NCBI GenBank assembly: GCA_016801845.1
Contig: CM028919.1
Location: 3,961,001-4,025,000 of the forward strand
DNA length: 64,000 nucleotides
Direction: 5' to 3'
From: Polydactylus sextarius
Taxonomy: Eukaryota; Chordata; Actinopteri; Polynemidae
Below are positions 1 to 15,293 of this stretch, one piece after another (the stretch's first letter is position 1; the number at the start of each line of letters is the position of its first letter). The notes under the pieces were generated by a model. It was not told where the DNA came from, searched no databases, and saw nothing but the letters and a program-made list of their open reading frames with translations. The translations under genes were made by a program, and so were the position numbers.

Positions 1-404
1 CTAATCATCCAGCCTTTTGCCTGGAAGACTTAATTCTAGGTGAGAATTAGAGGGGAGGGGATCAAGCCACCAGCAAGCCTATGATCTCAGTGCCAGGGAA
101 GTGGTGAGGCTGGAGACTTGATGGATTGCTACAAAACACCCAGACCGAATGTGCTTACACGTTTACTGTAGAAACGTTTAGAGATGGGGAGAGATGGAGC
201 GGAGCTACATCCTGCTCCCTCTGTGTATCCAGTGTTGGTACAAATGAAATAATGACCCCTGCTGGTGGTTCCAGGTTTTCTGTGCCAGTGTGGGGTCTGC
301 AGCTGTTGTGCTTATGCTGCTCCTCAGTTTAACAGAAACTGGATTTCAATGCTGCACGTGGAACAAAGCAGTCTTATCAATAATTTCATTATATTTCATT
401 TCAG
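1..404 (+). other. end of alk intron 10
   Basis: No coding segment with splice signals seen before the exon 11 acceptor. Reading frames here are short and unremarkable. Confidence 0.7.
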
Positions 405-524
405 CAAATGGTGAATTTCCGCCAGTGGTCACCAGTACAACCAGGCTGCCGTTTAGACCAACTATCAAGACTAAGGCTACATCCATAGGAGGCCCTTTGA
501 CGAACTTACCCCCCACTGATTACT
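405..524 (+). CDS. alk: alk exon 11: linker between MAM2 and the ligand-binding head
   Basis: 120 bp, phase 1 at both ends, acceptor ttcatttcag and donor gtaagt. It encodes about 40 residues rich in Thr and Pro (PPVVTSTTRLPFRPT) with no cysteine, as expected for a stalk-like linker. Assigned as exon 11 by counting back from exon 29 and by phase fit to the next exon. This is the least conserved exon, so its identity rests mostly on splice compatibility. Confidence 0.8.
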
Positions 525-3500
525 GTAAGTGTGAGCTTTAATGCCAAAGTTCAACTGAAAAAGTGAGTGAATGCCTTTCAAAATGTGTCTGCTTCTCCTC
601 CTGTCTCTCTTTGTCTTTCTTCCTGTCTCTTTTGTTCACACACATGCACATTGCATTAATGATTCACAATTGCTCTGCACGTGCTGAGGACGGTGCAATC
701 ACAGACCATATAAAGTAAGGGCGCAATGCATCGGATGCAACAAAGTAAGTGTGCCCCCTACTGGTCGGTACCGCGTCACATCTGCATGAGTGCTGCAGAT
801 ATCTCTTTTGGTATTAAATGTAGCAAGACAGGCAGTTTTGAAGTGTAAAATCCTCCAATTTGTCTCCTGAGAATGTCAGCAGAGCCAGTAACACAGACTT
901 GACATTTTCCACCTCATACTCTCCCACTTCCCTGCTTCAAAAGGGTAAAGACAAGCAGAAGTTCAGTTTCTATATTTAAAGCCATAAGTTAGGGTTACTT
1001 TCATATCAAACCTGCTCTAAAACCCATTCTTTATCTATTAGCTTTGAAGTGGTTAAGTGTTCTTGTTGAAGCATCTCTTCTGTGGGATATCAGAGTTACA
1101 CTGGACAAAATGATCCTTTGACTTAGAAATCATTTGCTAAATCATGTAGATATTACACATACAGACAAATGCTGAACAAATGTGAACTTTATCTCAGTTT
1201 CTGTGACTTTAAGGAGTTTTTTTTTCTAGTCTAAAGATCTGATTGTTCTAGACTGTGTTTCCTCCACAGTCTAGCATTGTAATTGCATTCATCTATATCT
1301 TGTTTTCTCTCCCAGGCGGCATAAAAGAGCTTTATGACATTCATATGCCGTTAAAGCCCAGCAAATCAATTTTGTAGGGTATGGAAGCTGGTCTTCCATT
1401 TGAAACTGGTTAGATGAATCACACTCACATACCATGGGCTTTAACGCACTAACCATCCTCACTGACAGAATATCGACTGCTGTTACATGTGAACATGCCG
1501 CAAACATACAATCTCAGCCTACATGAGAAAAACCAGTCAGTAGAATATATTTCATCATCCCATGAAAATAATGCTGAAAACATCCATTAAATAATTAAGC
1601 CTCAACAGTTGGTAACATGGTTCTCCCACTATCTCTGTATTCAGTCTGCTCAGCAAGTGCCAACTACCGCAAATGGTGCTTGACACACCGTGAAAAGTAG
1701 GGTGACGATCGGACACAACAGCGAGGCTTAACAGCAGCCCAAAGTGGAGTAATGCTGACTGTAGACATTATGTGTTCAGGCTCTGATGCTAATCTCTGGT
1801 TGTTTTTGTGCAGTGACTTGTTTGGCTGAACGTCTGGGATGTGGATCACTCTTTGATTTTAAACATAAAGTGGTCCGTTTGTTTCTGGCCAGTCAGAGTG
1901 TCTCATTTAGGAGGATTTTGGTACCGAGATTTTGCTGCAAGACCAACGACGAAAAGGCTGTTTTTAAATTTCTCTATAAAACCAGCAGACTTAAATCTCC
2001 TCTGAGAAACATGGGACTTTGAGATCACACTGGTCTCACCCTTGTAATTATCATATATAATAACTTGCGGGGAAGAAGTTGAACTTGCAGTTATATGTTG
2101 GTCATTTCAAAGACAGCCTTGAGTGGTTAATATTCACCAGACATCTTCCTTCTCTCCTTCTGGAGCTAATGCTTTGACATCTGCAGGGCAGGACAGCAGG
2201 CCTGATGAGAGTTTTAGCTCAGCAGACCTGTCACTCCAACAAGCCCATCTTCTCTCCCCTACACGCTCAATGATTAACCCCACCAAACATCAACGTCTCT
2301 CATCTCCTCTCACTCCACCTACCCCACCCACACACACACACACACCTTCATCTTTCCACTCACTCTGCCTCCATATCTGGGCCGAGCACTTCTATTTCCC
2401 TTTTGTTTCTCCGTTTGTTTCTAATTTTTATTAATTAAAAGTTATTATTGACCATCTGTTAGTTCCCTTTACTGTCCTCTCATCCCACCTGTCTCTCAGT
2501 CAGCATTCGCTTTGATCTCTGTTTGTCATCCCAGTTCTCGCCCTGCCCTTTTTTCCCTCAAATTCACCTTTATTCTTTTCTTTCTTCTCATCCTTCCCGC
2601 ACATCCCCACTGACTCTCTGCTATTCTGGCAGCAGACGCTTTAATTTCTCAACACTGCCCCACTGTGTGGCACCAACCTTTCACTGCTGACTCATCACTT
2701 GGAGGAGGGAGGTGGGTGGGGGAGGGGTGGGACACCTTAGATGAGCTTGCTTCCCTCTCTTCCTTTGATTACCTCTCCTGATGGGAAAGGAACGCGTCGC
2801 TAACCTCTAAATCAGCTCCAGGCTTATTTTTCTCTGGCCGTCCACAATAAGAGAGTGTGTACGTGTGTGTGGGAGTGGCGCTGACTAATAATTTGTGTTT
2901 TTTTCACTTTTTTAAACATCGTAAAACAAATTAATATAATGCAAAGCCACAATGCAGCTACACGTCATTATCTTTACGCCTTGGCTGCAAACGAATTAGC
3001 ATCTTTGAGCAGACATCACATTTTCATATCAAGGTGTTCCACTTTCACACACATAACAACAGACAACAACAAACCCCAAGTTGTGTGGAGTAAACTGGCA
3101 TCAGATCAAAGACAGAAGGCTCAGTGACTAAACCAATCTGATTGGCTCTTGAAAGTAAATGACAGCAGATGTCGGTCCCTGAATGCAGCATGCAGAAAAG
3201 GAGTTGTGGCCATTACGTGCTCACTAATTAGCTGCACAGAGAGGATGTGAGTCTGTGCTTTATTGTTTACTTGTTCATAAACATTGGCCCGCGGCAATCA
3301 GTTAGCTAGCTGTTGTTACTTTGGGCTTTTGGAGGTAGAACATTAGTCACTAAGACAGATATGAGAGTGATAACGAGCAGTGCCATGCAAAACAGGCTTT
3401 TGTAATTAATTGGACTCGGGTGCTCCATAAGCTTTGTATTTAGCATTCAAATCCATTCACGGTGTGCCAGCCTTGATCCATCTTTCTAATGACCAGCACA

Positions 3501-6500
3501 AGGACGACAACTGTCAACCCATCAGGAGGATACATGCTAAGAGTGAAAATCAGACTGTGGTGTGTTTATGCAACATCTGTGGCTACATTGTCCGTCTATC
3601 TCTCTATCCACCATACCCATAGTTATGAGCACAATATTTCATCAACACCTTGAGGGAGTTTCTTCAAATGAGTTACACGTGGATCTCACAGAACACATTT
3701 TTTGGACATTGGTGAAGAATTAAAATGCTGATTTGCAAACAAATGTCTGATAGGAAAATATAATGATGTGATGACATTTTATACGCACAATTTCAAAGGT
3801 CAGCTCCACTGTAACGTCATAATATTATACAAAACAAGATTATTCAACACCAATCTGACAACTTGTCTGATTGGCAGATCCACACAACCACAAGCAGATA
3901 ATTATAATTTTATAATTACACTATGTGTTTCAGTACAAGAGGAATTTTGTGGAACTAAAATAAGCCCAACACAACATTAAGACACAGTATTTGCCTGTTA
4001 ATGTTAGTGTTAGCTTCTGTACATTAGGTCAAAAATGTGCTTCAGTCATGGTCTGATAATTAGATTGAATTGTTGTTTGATTTTCTGTTTAGAGGCTGTT
4101 TTGCTCTAACCAGTCATCAGTGACTGAAGTATCTGCCCCGGTTGATTTATTCTCAGTGGTGTTGAGAGCAGTTAAGTCAACATTTGTTATTTTGATCAAG
4201 GGCTGAAAAAAAAAAAACCTTACAACTTGATTAAATATCAGTTTGACACAAAAGTGATGAAGGCACTATCCATCTGTTTATTTGACCCTGTCTGTGGCAC
4301 AACACAATATCTTTTACATAAAACTCTACAGAAGAATCTTATTGCTTCCTTCTGCCAAATTAAAAAAAAAAAAACTCTCATATCGTAACATACCAGGTGC
4401 TTGTTTACTTGTTACACATTAGCCCGAGGACTTCTTTTGTCGTTCATAGAGAGCGACGTGTTTACTGTTGTCTTGTTTTAACATTGTTACGAGCAGATAA
4501 ACACTTCCTGAATATTACTGTTAGCGTTGCAATCTAATCTCAGCCACTTTACTAAACTGCGAGTCTCTTTCTTCCTCTGTCCTTTTGACTCTCTGTGTCT
4601 CTGTTTTTTTTTTTTGTTTTGTCTTATTCAACTCATCTGGAACGATTCCTCTCTGATCACAGTGACCAGATCTGCCTGATCTTTTTTTGAACGAGGCCAA
4701 TGTTTGTTGTGATGATGGCATACCACCAGTGGCAAAGTTCACAGAAAAGGAGATTCATATAATAGTCAGCGAGAGTCAGAGTCTCCCGAGGCGTGTGTGT
4801 GTGCGTGTAAGTGTGTGTGTGTGTTTGTGTGTGTATGAGTGTGTGTTTGTGTGTACTGCAGGTCAGAGGGGCTGATGAGTGTGTCCACTACTTATTAGAG
4901 AAAACAGAGGGCATCTTGTTTTTGTTTGCTCTGCCAAGTGCCCATCACAGAGTGGCTCATGACACCAGTTGGGTGATGTGTGTGTGTGTGTACACAAGAA
5001 CTCGCTGATATTGATGACTCACCAAGATCAATGTGTTGGGCTGAAGTGTGAAACCAAACGGACCCTCTGGAGACGGGGGGAGAGAAATCGAATGGAAGAC
5101 TTGGCTACTTTCAACATCAACAGCACTAACGTCAAAAAGTCTCACAAGAAGCATCTCTTACCTTATTTCCCTTTAGCATGTTCTACCTTAACTGATTGCT
5201 ATCTCAGTGTAACCCATTAAGCACAGTAAGATTTACGTCTAAGGCGGCATTTGGCTTTGGAGGCTTTCCTGCTCCAGTGATGGATTTATTCCCAGTAGTC
5301 TTAGCTCTTTTTACCTTGTTGGGTGTTGAAAATACTCACTTGAGAGATCAATTTACTGTTGCTGGATGAATGCCAGACAGAGCTCCAGTCACCCCACAAC
5401 AGTTTTTTTACAGTAGGAGTGCATTTGCTAACACCAGGATGAACTCCAAATTGTTTTTGTTTTTTCACCATCGTGGAGTTTCAAAGTGTTTTTGAAAATT
5501 ATCAGTCTGCGTGAAACTGTCTCTGCTGGCAACACTTTCTCCGACTCAAAAGAAACCGTTTTCTGGAGCGACAGGAGTGAAAGCCAATATGAATTACAGG
5601 TTTTGGATCGCTCACCAGGTGCCCTCGTATCACACCAATCAAGAGATTGAGACGGAAAAATCTGATGCTCGACATGCAGTCCATCCAAGACCCAGCAGTG
5701 ACACCAGTCATCGACTGGACTGGCAGCAACAAAAACAACCACTCAAGATGAATTGTTCTCCTAAGTTTGAAACGATTACATCCCAAAAAACACATTACTT
5801 TCTTCTATAACTCAACTGGAGATACTTAATAGAAAATGGTGTAAACACACAGGTAGAAATGATAAATATACTATGTCTCCTATGTTATTTTCCAGAGTTA
5901 GGTAGAAGTTTTTGGCGAGAGATCCTACTAAATACTGGGATCTATATTTCTTCCGCTTCAGCTTTAATAGACACTACACAGCAGGCTATTTTAACAGCGA
6001 GAAGGTGACACGGTGAGAGCTTCATAAGTTTAAGTTGCACTCCTGAGAATACTTTCACGCTGTTTCTTTTTCTGTGTATCCTCACCATTTAAAGCAAAAA
6101 AAAAAAAAAAAAAAATACGATGCCTTTGTCTGCCCATTCTCAAAGTGACTGATCACAAACAGTATTACAATCACAGCAGCAAGTCTGAGGTTATAAAAAA
6201 CACCGTGAGTTGCTGTGTTACAGGAATGACTTTGAATGGAAATTGTCTCAATAATCAGCAGCACTCTGAAAGAAATGATAACTAGTCTCTGCGCATATGC
6301 AGACTGCAGGCTGTGGGACAAAGAGGTGCTTCACTCCCGGGTGTCTTCCTTCCTCCACTGCTCAGTGTTCACAAGCTAAATCAGGATTTAGCATTGCAGC
6401 GTTAAGTCCTTCCACGTCCATCTGACAAGACTAATCTCATGCTAATTACAGTGAAAAGAACTCCAATTAGCACCAACATGTGGGATTACACAGTAAATGA

Positions 6501-9500
6501 GGAGAAATGTTTGTCACCTGTGATCCTGTCACTGTGTCCCCTGCTGCAGTTAGAAATATAATGATCGTAGCATCTAATATGAGTCGTTTTCAGTTTAGAG
6601 CTTATCTTTCCCAATATGTAATAATTTGCTCCATATCTTCATATTTGTTTTTTTACTGACACAAAAGTGGAGCCTTGGGGAATATGTAGTAGAATGAATG
6701 TGAGCCAAATAAAACTGCAGTGACTCTCAGCCTCTCTGTCATCTTTACATTTGCTTAAATTCATCTGAGACTTTATGTGCTTCTGCAGCTGTTTGTACTA
6801 AATGTTGTGTTTCTCTCTTTTTCTTTTTCTTCAGCCAAAAAATGGATTTTTCATACTTGTGGAGCCGTAGGCCCAGAAGGCCCGACTCCCAGTCAGTGCC
6901 TCAACTCCTATAGGAACAGCATCGTCAACGTGACAGTCGGCACCACGGGGTCCTTTAAAGGCATTCAGATGTGGCGGGTTCCTGAATCTGGCACCTACAG
7001 GTAGGACCAGGGCCAGAGCATGAACACACAACTGTCAGATCTGACCATTATTCATACATTAAATTTACACTGTAACAATTTTAGCTCTGTCTGGGTCTCA
7101 TTCAATAATTAGTTGATACACTAGCTCACAAGTACACATACATTTTATAGTTCACACTTAACATCCTTTTTAGACACTCTGTTTAACTCACAGTCTTCAT
7201 GACAATGGAGGCTCTTCCACGCATCCACCCCCACTTCATCAGTGGCACATAACTTTTCCGCAAGCAAACAGAAAAAAAAATGTCCATATCAGATTGTTAC
7301 AGGAGCAGCAGGGGCTGTAAGTAACAGCAGCTAAATAGTATGATTCACTCAACACCTGACTCCACCGCCTCCGTGTCTATGTTGGTGGCTTTGAAGGCTT
7401 CAAAAATACGTCAAGAATCAGCCTCACTACCTTGACCTCAAACTGCGCACTGCTCCTGGATTAATGCTGTAATATCCACTGCCTCTCGCAGGATCAATAT
7501 TCCTCCTGTGGGCATTTGTGACAACATGAGGCGTTTAACTCGGATTTGACTTTGACTCTTCAAACAAAAACGCCTCTGAAAGCTGCTTGCCTCCCACTTG
7601 AACACAGAAACAAAACAGGCACACAATCTCTCACTCTCACACACACCTAAGCCGAGCCAAAAGCCCCAATTCTTAAAATACCTAACGTGGACATCGCTGT
7701 CTTAACACATGTCCTTTCGTTTCTGCAAAACACCTTCTGTCTCCGAGCAAATTTCTTCAATTGTGGTCTTGATGCGGTGCAGTTTAGCTGGCAGAGCCTG
7801 TAAATGGAGCTGACAGACGGTCACAGAGATGAATATGCGCTCTGCATCTCCCAAAAGTCATTAGGCAAACAGCTGAGGTAGCTACTGAGCACCGGGCAAC
7901 GTTCTCTGTCTCCTCACCAAGCTCGACCACCAGGGAGGAGAAATATCGAAACACTCCCAAAAACCAATCAAGCTGTTGTTTTTTTTTTTCTTGGCAAGAA
8001 AACTGGAACGAACTGGAAATTATTATCTTCTGCTACAAAGGTGTGTGTTTGTTAGTCTGTTATCGTAGCCAGCAATCATCATCTATGCAGTGTAGCTACG
8101 TGTACATATGTTTTAAACATGTTGGGTCAAATAGTTCCATTAAAACACATGATGCAAATGTGTTTTGGGCATTTACAAATTCATTTTGGCAGTTAATTAA
8201 TTTAAACTAATACAATCTCAGTGGGAGTGTATGAGAACTCTTTTATCAGCCTCACATATTCAGAATAAACAGTAAATGCATCATCACTGTTGGGTTAGAC
8301 CTATAAAAACACAGTCAGACAGTCATGGTCAAGGTCAAGGTCACTGTGACCTCACAACATACAATGTCAGTGATAATTAAAGCATGAACATGCTAATTAC
8401 CTGTAGTCAGACTCACTGGCGGACACATACAACCCAAACACAAGATGGTGATTATAGCTTTTATTGCTAATTTGTTTTTGTTGTCAGTGTCTATACACAT
8501 TTCTGTGTGTGTGTTAAAACCAGGATCACAGCCTACGGTGCAGCTGGTGGTCGTAGCGTATTGGCCATGAGTAGGTCACATGGTGTCTACATCACTGGAG
8601 ACTTCCTGCTGAATAAAGACGAGCTGCTTCACATCCTGGTGGGACAACAAGGGGAAGACGCATGCCCCAATGTGAGTGTTTGTAATCCACTGTAGTTCAC
8701 TGATTATAGTCAAATGGGTAAAAACGAATGCAGTGCAGTGACTCATGACTCATGACTCATCTCGATCAGAACTGGATCATTTTTTTTTTTTTTTTGGACC
8801 CACAAATGATTATAATGTTTAAACTAGGTTTTCTCTACACAAGGCAAATACAGAAAAATCAAGTATAAAGCTGATTTAATTACATTTTTCTCCACACTGT
8901 ACAACAAGATAACAGTGGAAGAGAAATGTATAGAGAGATTCAATGTTCTTTAATACAGCTTTCAGGAAGCTGCCAGTCACGGTCACACATTGGATACTTG
9001 TGCTCTCAGTCATAACGCTTCACGGCCTCCGATGACTGGTTAACTCTGCGATCGACGCTTGCAGTGATCTTTCCATTGTCTCTCAGCTTGTCTTTAGCTT
9101 GTTTGTGCTCTTTTGCCAGAGGTGACTGTCATCCATTATACTCTGGTTTCTTCTCCGGCAGCAGCGCAGCACACTTCCTCTCACAGCTCACAACACTGAG
9201 ACTAAAACCTTCGCAATCCCTCTAGTCACCAATGAAACCATCAATCATTGGCTATTCAAAGGTTCAGATATTTAGGGCCCGTCCCACTTAATAAAACAGC
9301 AAGAAAATGAGTTAAAACACATAAAAAAAAAATGAAAACCTTGAGGGGAGAAACTTCTCACATGAATTACAAGATGTTTAATTAGCTATTAATTGTATTT
9401 GTAAAAGACCATGTACGATATTAAACATAAATGTTATTTGATACATTGTACCAGAGTGAGCCCAAGGCTGATATTCATCTGCAGCCTGTTGGCAGATCAC

Positions 9501-12500
9501 AATTAAAACATTGAAAATTGACGAATACCAAGTGAGGAAAATATAACCCAGACTCACACGACACATAAAGAATATAAAATCACTGTCACAGAGTTGAGTA
9601 GCTTTTAGCAGCTTTTTCAATATGATGCTGATTTAGCAGCCCCTCCAGTATCACAGATGGTTATAGCAGGATATCATGCAGCTCAAAGTGCCCGTTGTGT
9701 TTTGTGGCTTTGTGTACTAGAAGAGACAGAATGTGAGTCGCAGTCTGGGTCTGCACCACCGTCATCCAGTTATTAGTTTTTAACACAGTGTGTTTTGAAG
9801 TGCTCAGTACAGCAGAGAGGGACTGGGCTGTTCCAAAGTGAGACTGAAGTCATTTATGGTTCTTCTTATTTCCCCCCAGTTCTGACAGCGAGAGGCAGCA
9901 GCTCTCTCCAAAGGGTCGCTCTGAAAGTGATTTGTGCTGTAGAACAGTGTTTTCTCTCACCTAGCCTTCCCCCTGGTGAGGGAAATGATACCCCCTTGTC
10001 CTGACAAATACTCTCTTTTTCCTTGTGTGTCCTTTTTTTTTTTTTTTTTTTTTTTTAACACACACACACACACACACACCTCCCAGCATGTGCACACACA
10101 CACGCAAACACCTCCTCTCTGTCATTCTCTTACTCTCTCAGACAAAAGCGCAACTTTAAAGTGAGAAACTGCAATGACAGAACATGCAGAGAGGGAGAAC
10201 AGTGAGGAACACTCTGCCATACGTTTCAAATGCACCGCCTTTTAACCCATCCACCTGTCAGCTATAGTCACCAAAGTCCCACCCCCAGCTCCCTCTCAGC
10301 TCCTCCGAGTCTTGGTTCAGACAGATGAGGGAGTCGAGGGAACGATGAGCGACGGCGACTGTGGCTTTGTGTGACGTGCTGCCACGATGAGAGGGGAGGG
10401 GACTTGTGCCCTCTCACTGTCAGAGGAGGACTGGCTCCAGGCAGTTCAGCATGATAGCACGCATAGGGCAGACACATCATTTCACACAACCTCAGCTGTG
10501 CCAGAGTCCTTGCTTTTAACATCATTTGCCAACAAAGTGTCCAGTTTCATTTTAATAAAGTGGCTGAGTTTATAGAAACAACTGAAGCTGACTGACAGAC
10601 TGTCTTTATTGGTTAAAATGATAAATCAACTTAAAATATAAGGCCAATAGAATCTCGCTGGGTTTTTTTTTTCACTCTTTATATCTCATAAAGATGAAAT
10701 GAATCATTTTCACCCACTTAACCTTCAGCAATGATTGCAGCAAAGACGACAAGATGACTATAGTTACTTTTAATGTGATCAGTATCGTAAAGAAAACATA
10801 CAGATATAACGAACCTGTCACATCTGTTTATCCAACTCTCTGTCTTTTGTCTTCAGTGATGGTGACTCTGTGGACAGAATTCATGTACACCCATCTACAC
10901 AGCCACACATAATTAATCATACACTATACATATAATATAAATAAGTTAAAACAGCATATGTTTTATTCAGTCAGTAAAATGAATCCACCACAGTGAACAG
11001 GAAGCTGCTCGGCAGCAATAGAACAGGAAATCAGTAAACATCAGAGCCACAGTGGAATTGTCTTATAAAGGGAACGCTGGCCCTTGCATTTTATTTGCTG
11101 TCTGCATCTGGATATTTCTGCTTGGTATTTGTTCACCATTGTAATGCAAAAACCCAAAGACTTACAGCAGCTGGGGTTTTGGCAACTGCTCAACCTTCTC
11201 ATACGCAACTGACATCCATGAAAGCAATTCGTCAGCGAACTGACATCTCTCTCCCTCCCTGCAGTCCAGTGGCATGCTGAATAAAATCTGCCTGGAACAG
11301 AGTAGCCCAATGGTGAACAAAACTCAAGTGAAAGGGGGTGGAGGAGGAGGTGGCGGAGCTACATATGTATTCAAGGTAAGAAGGTGCAGAGGGAACAATG
11401 CACACAGGGAGACTGAGTTATTTTTATATCTGCAACTCGCGAAGTGCACCTGAGTTATAGACATTTATATGATGTTCCAGTCAAAACTATGTTTTAAATA
11501 TATACAGAATATGTATTACACCCCAGGTTTTATAGATATAGACATGCTGTCAACTCACTGTATCATTCAAGTAGTCAGTACTAAAATACTGAACCATTAA
11601 ACTGACCAGCAGATGAGCCTTTCATCAGATGAAGTATTCCTTCAAGGATAACTTTTTCCCTAAGCTAAGCTAAGCTAACTGACTGCTGGTTCTGTCAAAC
11701 CAGTCTCCTCATATGATCAGCAAGAATGTTTTCAAAATGTTGTGTTCCCTTTGAAAAGCAGAAGTCTAAATATAACTGTAACCAATAATGACCCAGGTGG
11801 ACAAAGACGGTTATATTCCACTTATCATCGCCGCTGGCGGAGGAGGCCGGGGCTACAGCAGCCAAACAGAAACCCAGGATGAGCACATGGACTCTGAACC
11901 CAGCATACCGGGACGCAACGGGAAATCAAACGCAGCAGGTGAAATACACTCAGCTTTGATGTTTGTTGGTACCATTTGTATGTGCGTATGTGTGTGTGCA
12001 GCTGATTGTGTGGTAGCTATGTCTCATACACACTCACAATATAATGACTATAGATGACTTAAGGACTTAAGATGAGGTCATGGCTGCATGTGTATTGTTC
12101 CATGCAGCCACAGTAAGAAGCTGAGTTTACATTGTCTGAAGTAGAAGTGTTTGTTTGCATTTCCCCTTCCATTTGTCCTGAGGGTGTTTCATAGATGTCC
12201 AACCTCTGTGTGGCAGTAAAATAATGTAATGGCAAAAACAAAGCAGCACGGCCTCACTCATGACAATTTATACCGAGCACTTTGTTCTCCATCAGCACTG
12301 GACAGAACCAACAGTGTAATGTTACATCCATGCACACTGACAGTTCCATTATTCATGCGACTAGAGTTGACGAACAGCCCAGAAAACACAAGATATTGAT
12401 TTTTACATCTTCACAAAGCCCAAGGTTTACTTTTGAGGAAACACTGTGAATGAAAAATGAAATATTCAGCTCGTCTGGGGGGTTTAGTAGCTGGTGTGGT

Positions 12501-12725
12501 GAGAGGTAGAGGTTTTTTTTTTTCTCATTTATTTGTAACTCTCAGGCTTCACAGGAGAAAAAGGGAAACGAAACAGGAAAATTAAATTGGCTAATGTTGG
12601 GGAATATGGAAGGGATTAGTTTTAACTTTATTAGCTACAACTTTAATCTCATGTTACCAGGTCTCTGTCATGGGATTTTTGTGTGTGTTTGTGTCTTTAA
12701 CCTGTATGTTATCACTCACTAATAG

Positions 12726-12766
<41 letters not shown>

Positions 12767-15220
12767 ATTCGACTTGACCCAATTAAATTCTATCTCTCTC
12801 TCTCGGTCTCTCTTTCTCTCACACACACACACACTCTCGCTGTCTATATCTTCACATCATATCTGGTGTGTGCCTGGTGACAGGTGGAGGAGGAGGTTGG
12901 AATGACAGCGCTCCCGTCAGTCAGGGTGGCAGACCACTGGTGCTAGGGGGCCAGGGAGGGCAGGCCTGTCAAAAGTTCTGGCAGACCCGCGGTGGATTCG
13001 GGGGCGGCGGGGGTGGCTGTACATCTGGTGGTGGCGGTGGAGGCTACAGAGGTTAGTGCAAGAGAAAAAGAGAAAAAAAAAAAAAGTTGAGTAGATAAAT
13101 GATTTAAGGTTTGACCTAACTATGACTACCACAGTTAATAGTGTGTTGTACGTGTTTTATACTAAATGTGACAGGAGGAAGGATCATGCAGGTAGTTGAA
13201 CTGGTTGAATACATTAAACAGCTTCATGTCTTCTCCCTCTAACTGTTCAGTCAACTGTAAGTCACTGCATGAGACCCTAAAACATTTAAACGAAGGTATT
13301 AAAACATGACAAACTGTATCTCCTTGTTCCTGATGTATCCGTCTTTGTTCTGTGAGATAAACTTTAATGATCCTCGGTAGAAAATGAGGTCATTACTGCA
13401 ACATGAGGCATGAAAAGAAATAAATCTAAATGATAAGAAATATAAATAACACTAAAGTAAGTGTGGTGGTAAGCATTATGCAAATAACTGTTACTGTACT
13501 GTACTGACTGCATCGGTTAACACCAGGAAGAGGAGTGTGTAAAATATAACCACAGAAACAAATATAAGGAAAAGTATGTTTGAGGTGATTTTGACAGTGA
13601 TCACTGTAGAATCTGAGGTCTTCTGCGAATAGTCTAATCCTCGTGTTTGTGTGTGGATGTTGCATGAAATGTGCTCTTTAATGTTTTTTTGCCCGACATT
13701 CCCACTGATAATAGCACATGCTAATTGATGTGAGTGTGACTCTGAGGGTTTGTCACTGTTAATTGCGCTGCGGTTGCTCTGCTTGTTTCTAGGTGGCAAC
13801 ACCTCAGTCGATAATAACCCCAAACAAGATGGTGACGATGGCACATCTTTCCTCAGTCCGGAGGGAGAGCTCTTCGTCTATCCTCTGAAAGGTAACGTGA
13901 AAGGATTCTAGGCTGTGTTTACAAAATACAAACTATTCAGGAGTCATCAAATGTATTTAGCATTTAATATTCAAGATAATGCGTTTTCCATTTGACATTT
14001 TAAATTAGATCTTGTTGCGATGCATCTGATTTATTTTATTCTACAAGTTTCCTCAGTCAAGTAATTAATAGTCGCTTCATGGAAAAGGATTTTGTGAAGA
14101 CGCACAGCAAATACAGCAGGACAGTTGTTCCATGGAAAAACAAAGAAAGGAGATTTTCAGTCTAACTGAAGCCTGCAGAGCAGATTATTTTATTGATGAA
14201 CATGTCTGCAGGTAGAGAGGAGGAAGTGATCCATAAATTCATCTTGTGTAAAGCTGTTGATGCTCCTTTTTCTTGTACATTTGAACTGGACAGGTAATAA
14301 AACTCCATCCGGAAATTACAGGTGTAGTGATAAAGTGATATATTTTCAAGATTCCCTCTTTGTCGAGTTCTGCAGAGAAATATTTTTCTTTAAAAAAAAA
14401 AAAAAAAAGGGATGAAATGGCAGACAATACTGATACGATCAGACACTGTCTGAAAAACTGACTGGAAAATCAGTGAGTAGAGGAATCGACTCAATGTCAC
14501 ATAATTTATTAATAAGCTGTATAGTTTCACAGCATTTGTACTTAGCATTTGTAATAGCTCTGTCCAAAGCTCTGTTGTGTGTATAATCATGTGATCACGA
14601 GTTAAACAAAATCTAAACAGGAGAATTGTGAAACCAAATGTTTCGATCAGATCACTCAGTACAGTATCCAAACATCCATAAGCTTTGAGGATTCAGCTTT
14701 TTAATGCATGTTGCATCAGATCTGTACTTTAAATCAGCCAAAAGCTCAAGTACCAGAAAAATCAAAAACAGCTCATTTTAAAATTCCAACCTCCTTCAAC
14801 ATAATATTAATATATAATATAAAAACATAATTATAGAGCACCTTTCACATCAAAGTTAGTTAAAGTGATTCAAATCCAAAACATAAATGAGGTGTGAGAC
14901 AGGAATAATTGATACAACCACAGAGCTGACCAGGCTGCAAACTGTTCTTTACCCTGCAACAATTCCCAAAGACACAGTTTCCACAGATTAAATAAAGTCA
15001 GATCGATGTGGATGAATCAGCTGGTCATATCAGTAATTTAAAAACTTTAGAGAGTGTCGTCAGCGTAAAGGTCAGGTTGCCGCCATAATCACAAATGGCG
15101 ATGACAATTTCCTTCTCAGCTTGAACTGAACGTTAGCATGATAGCAATGTTCTGGAGCTGAAATAAATAAACCGCTGGTAAGGCTGGATCGTCCTGCTGT
15201 CTGCATTCAGAGTTGTTGCA

Positions 15221-15293
<73 letters not shown>

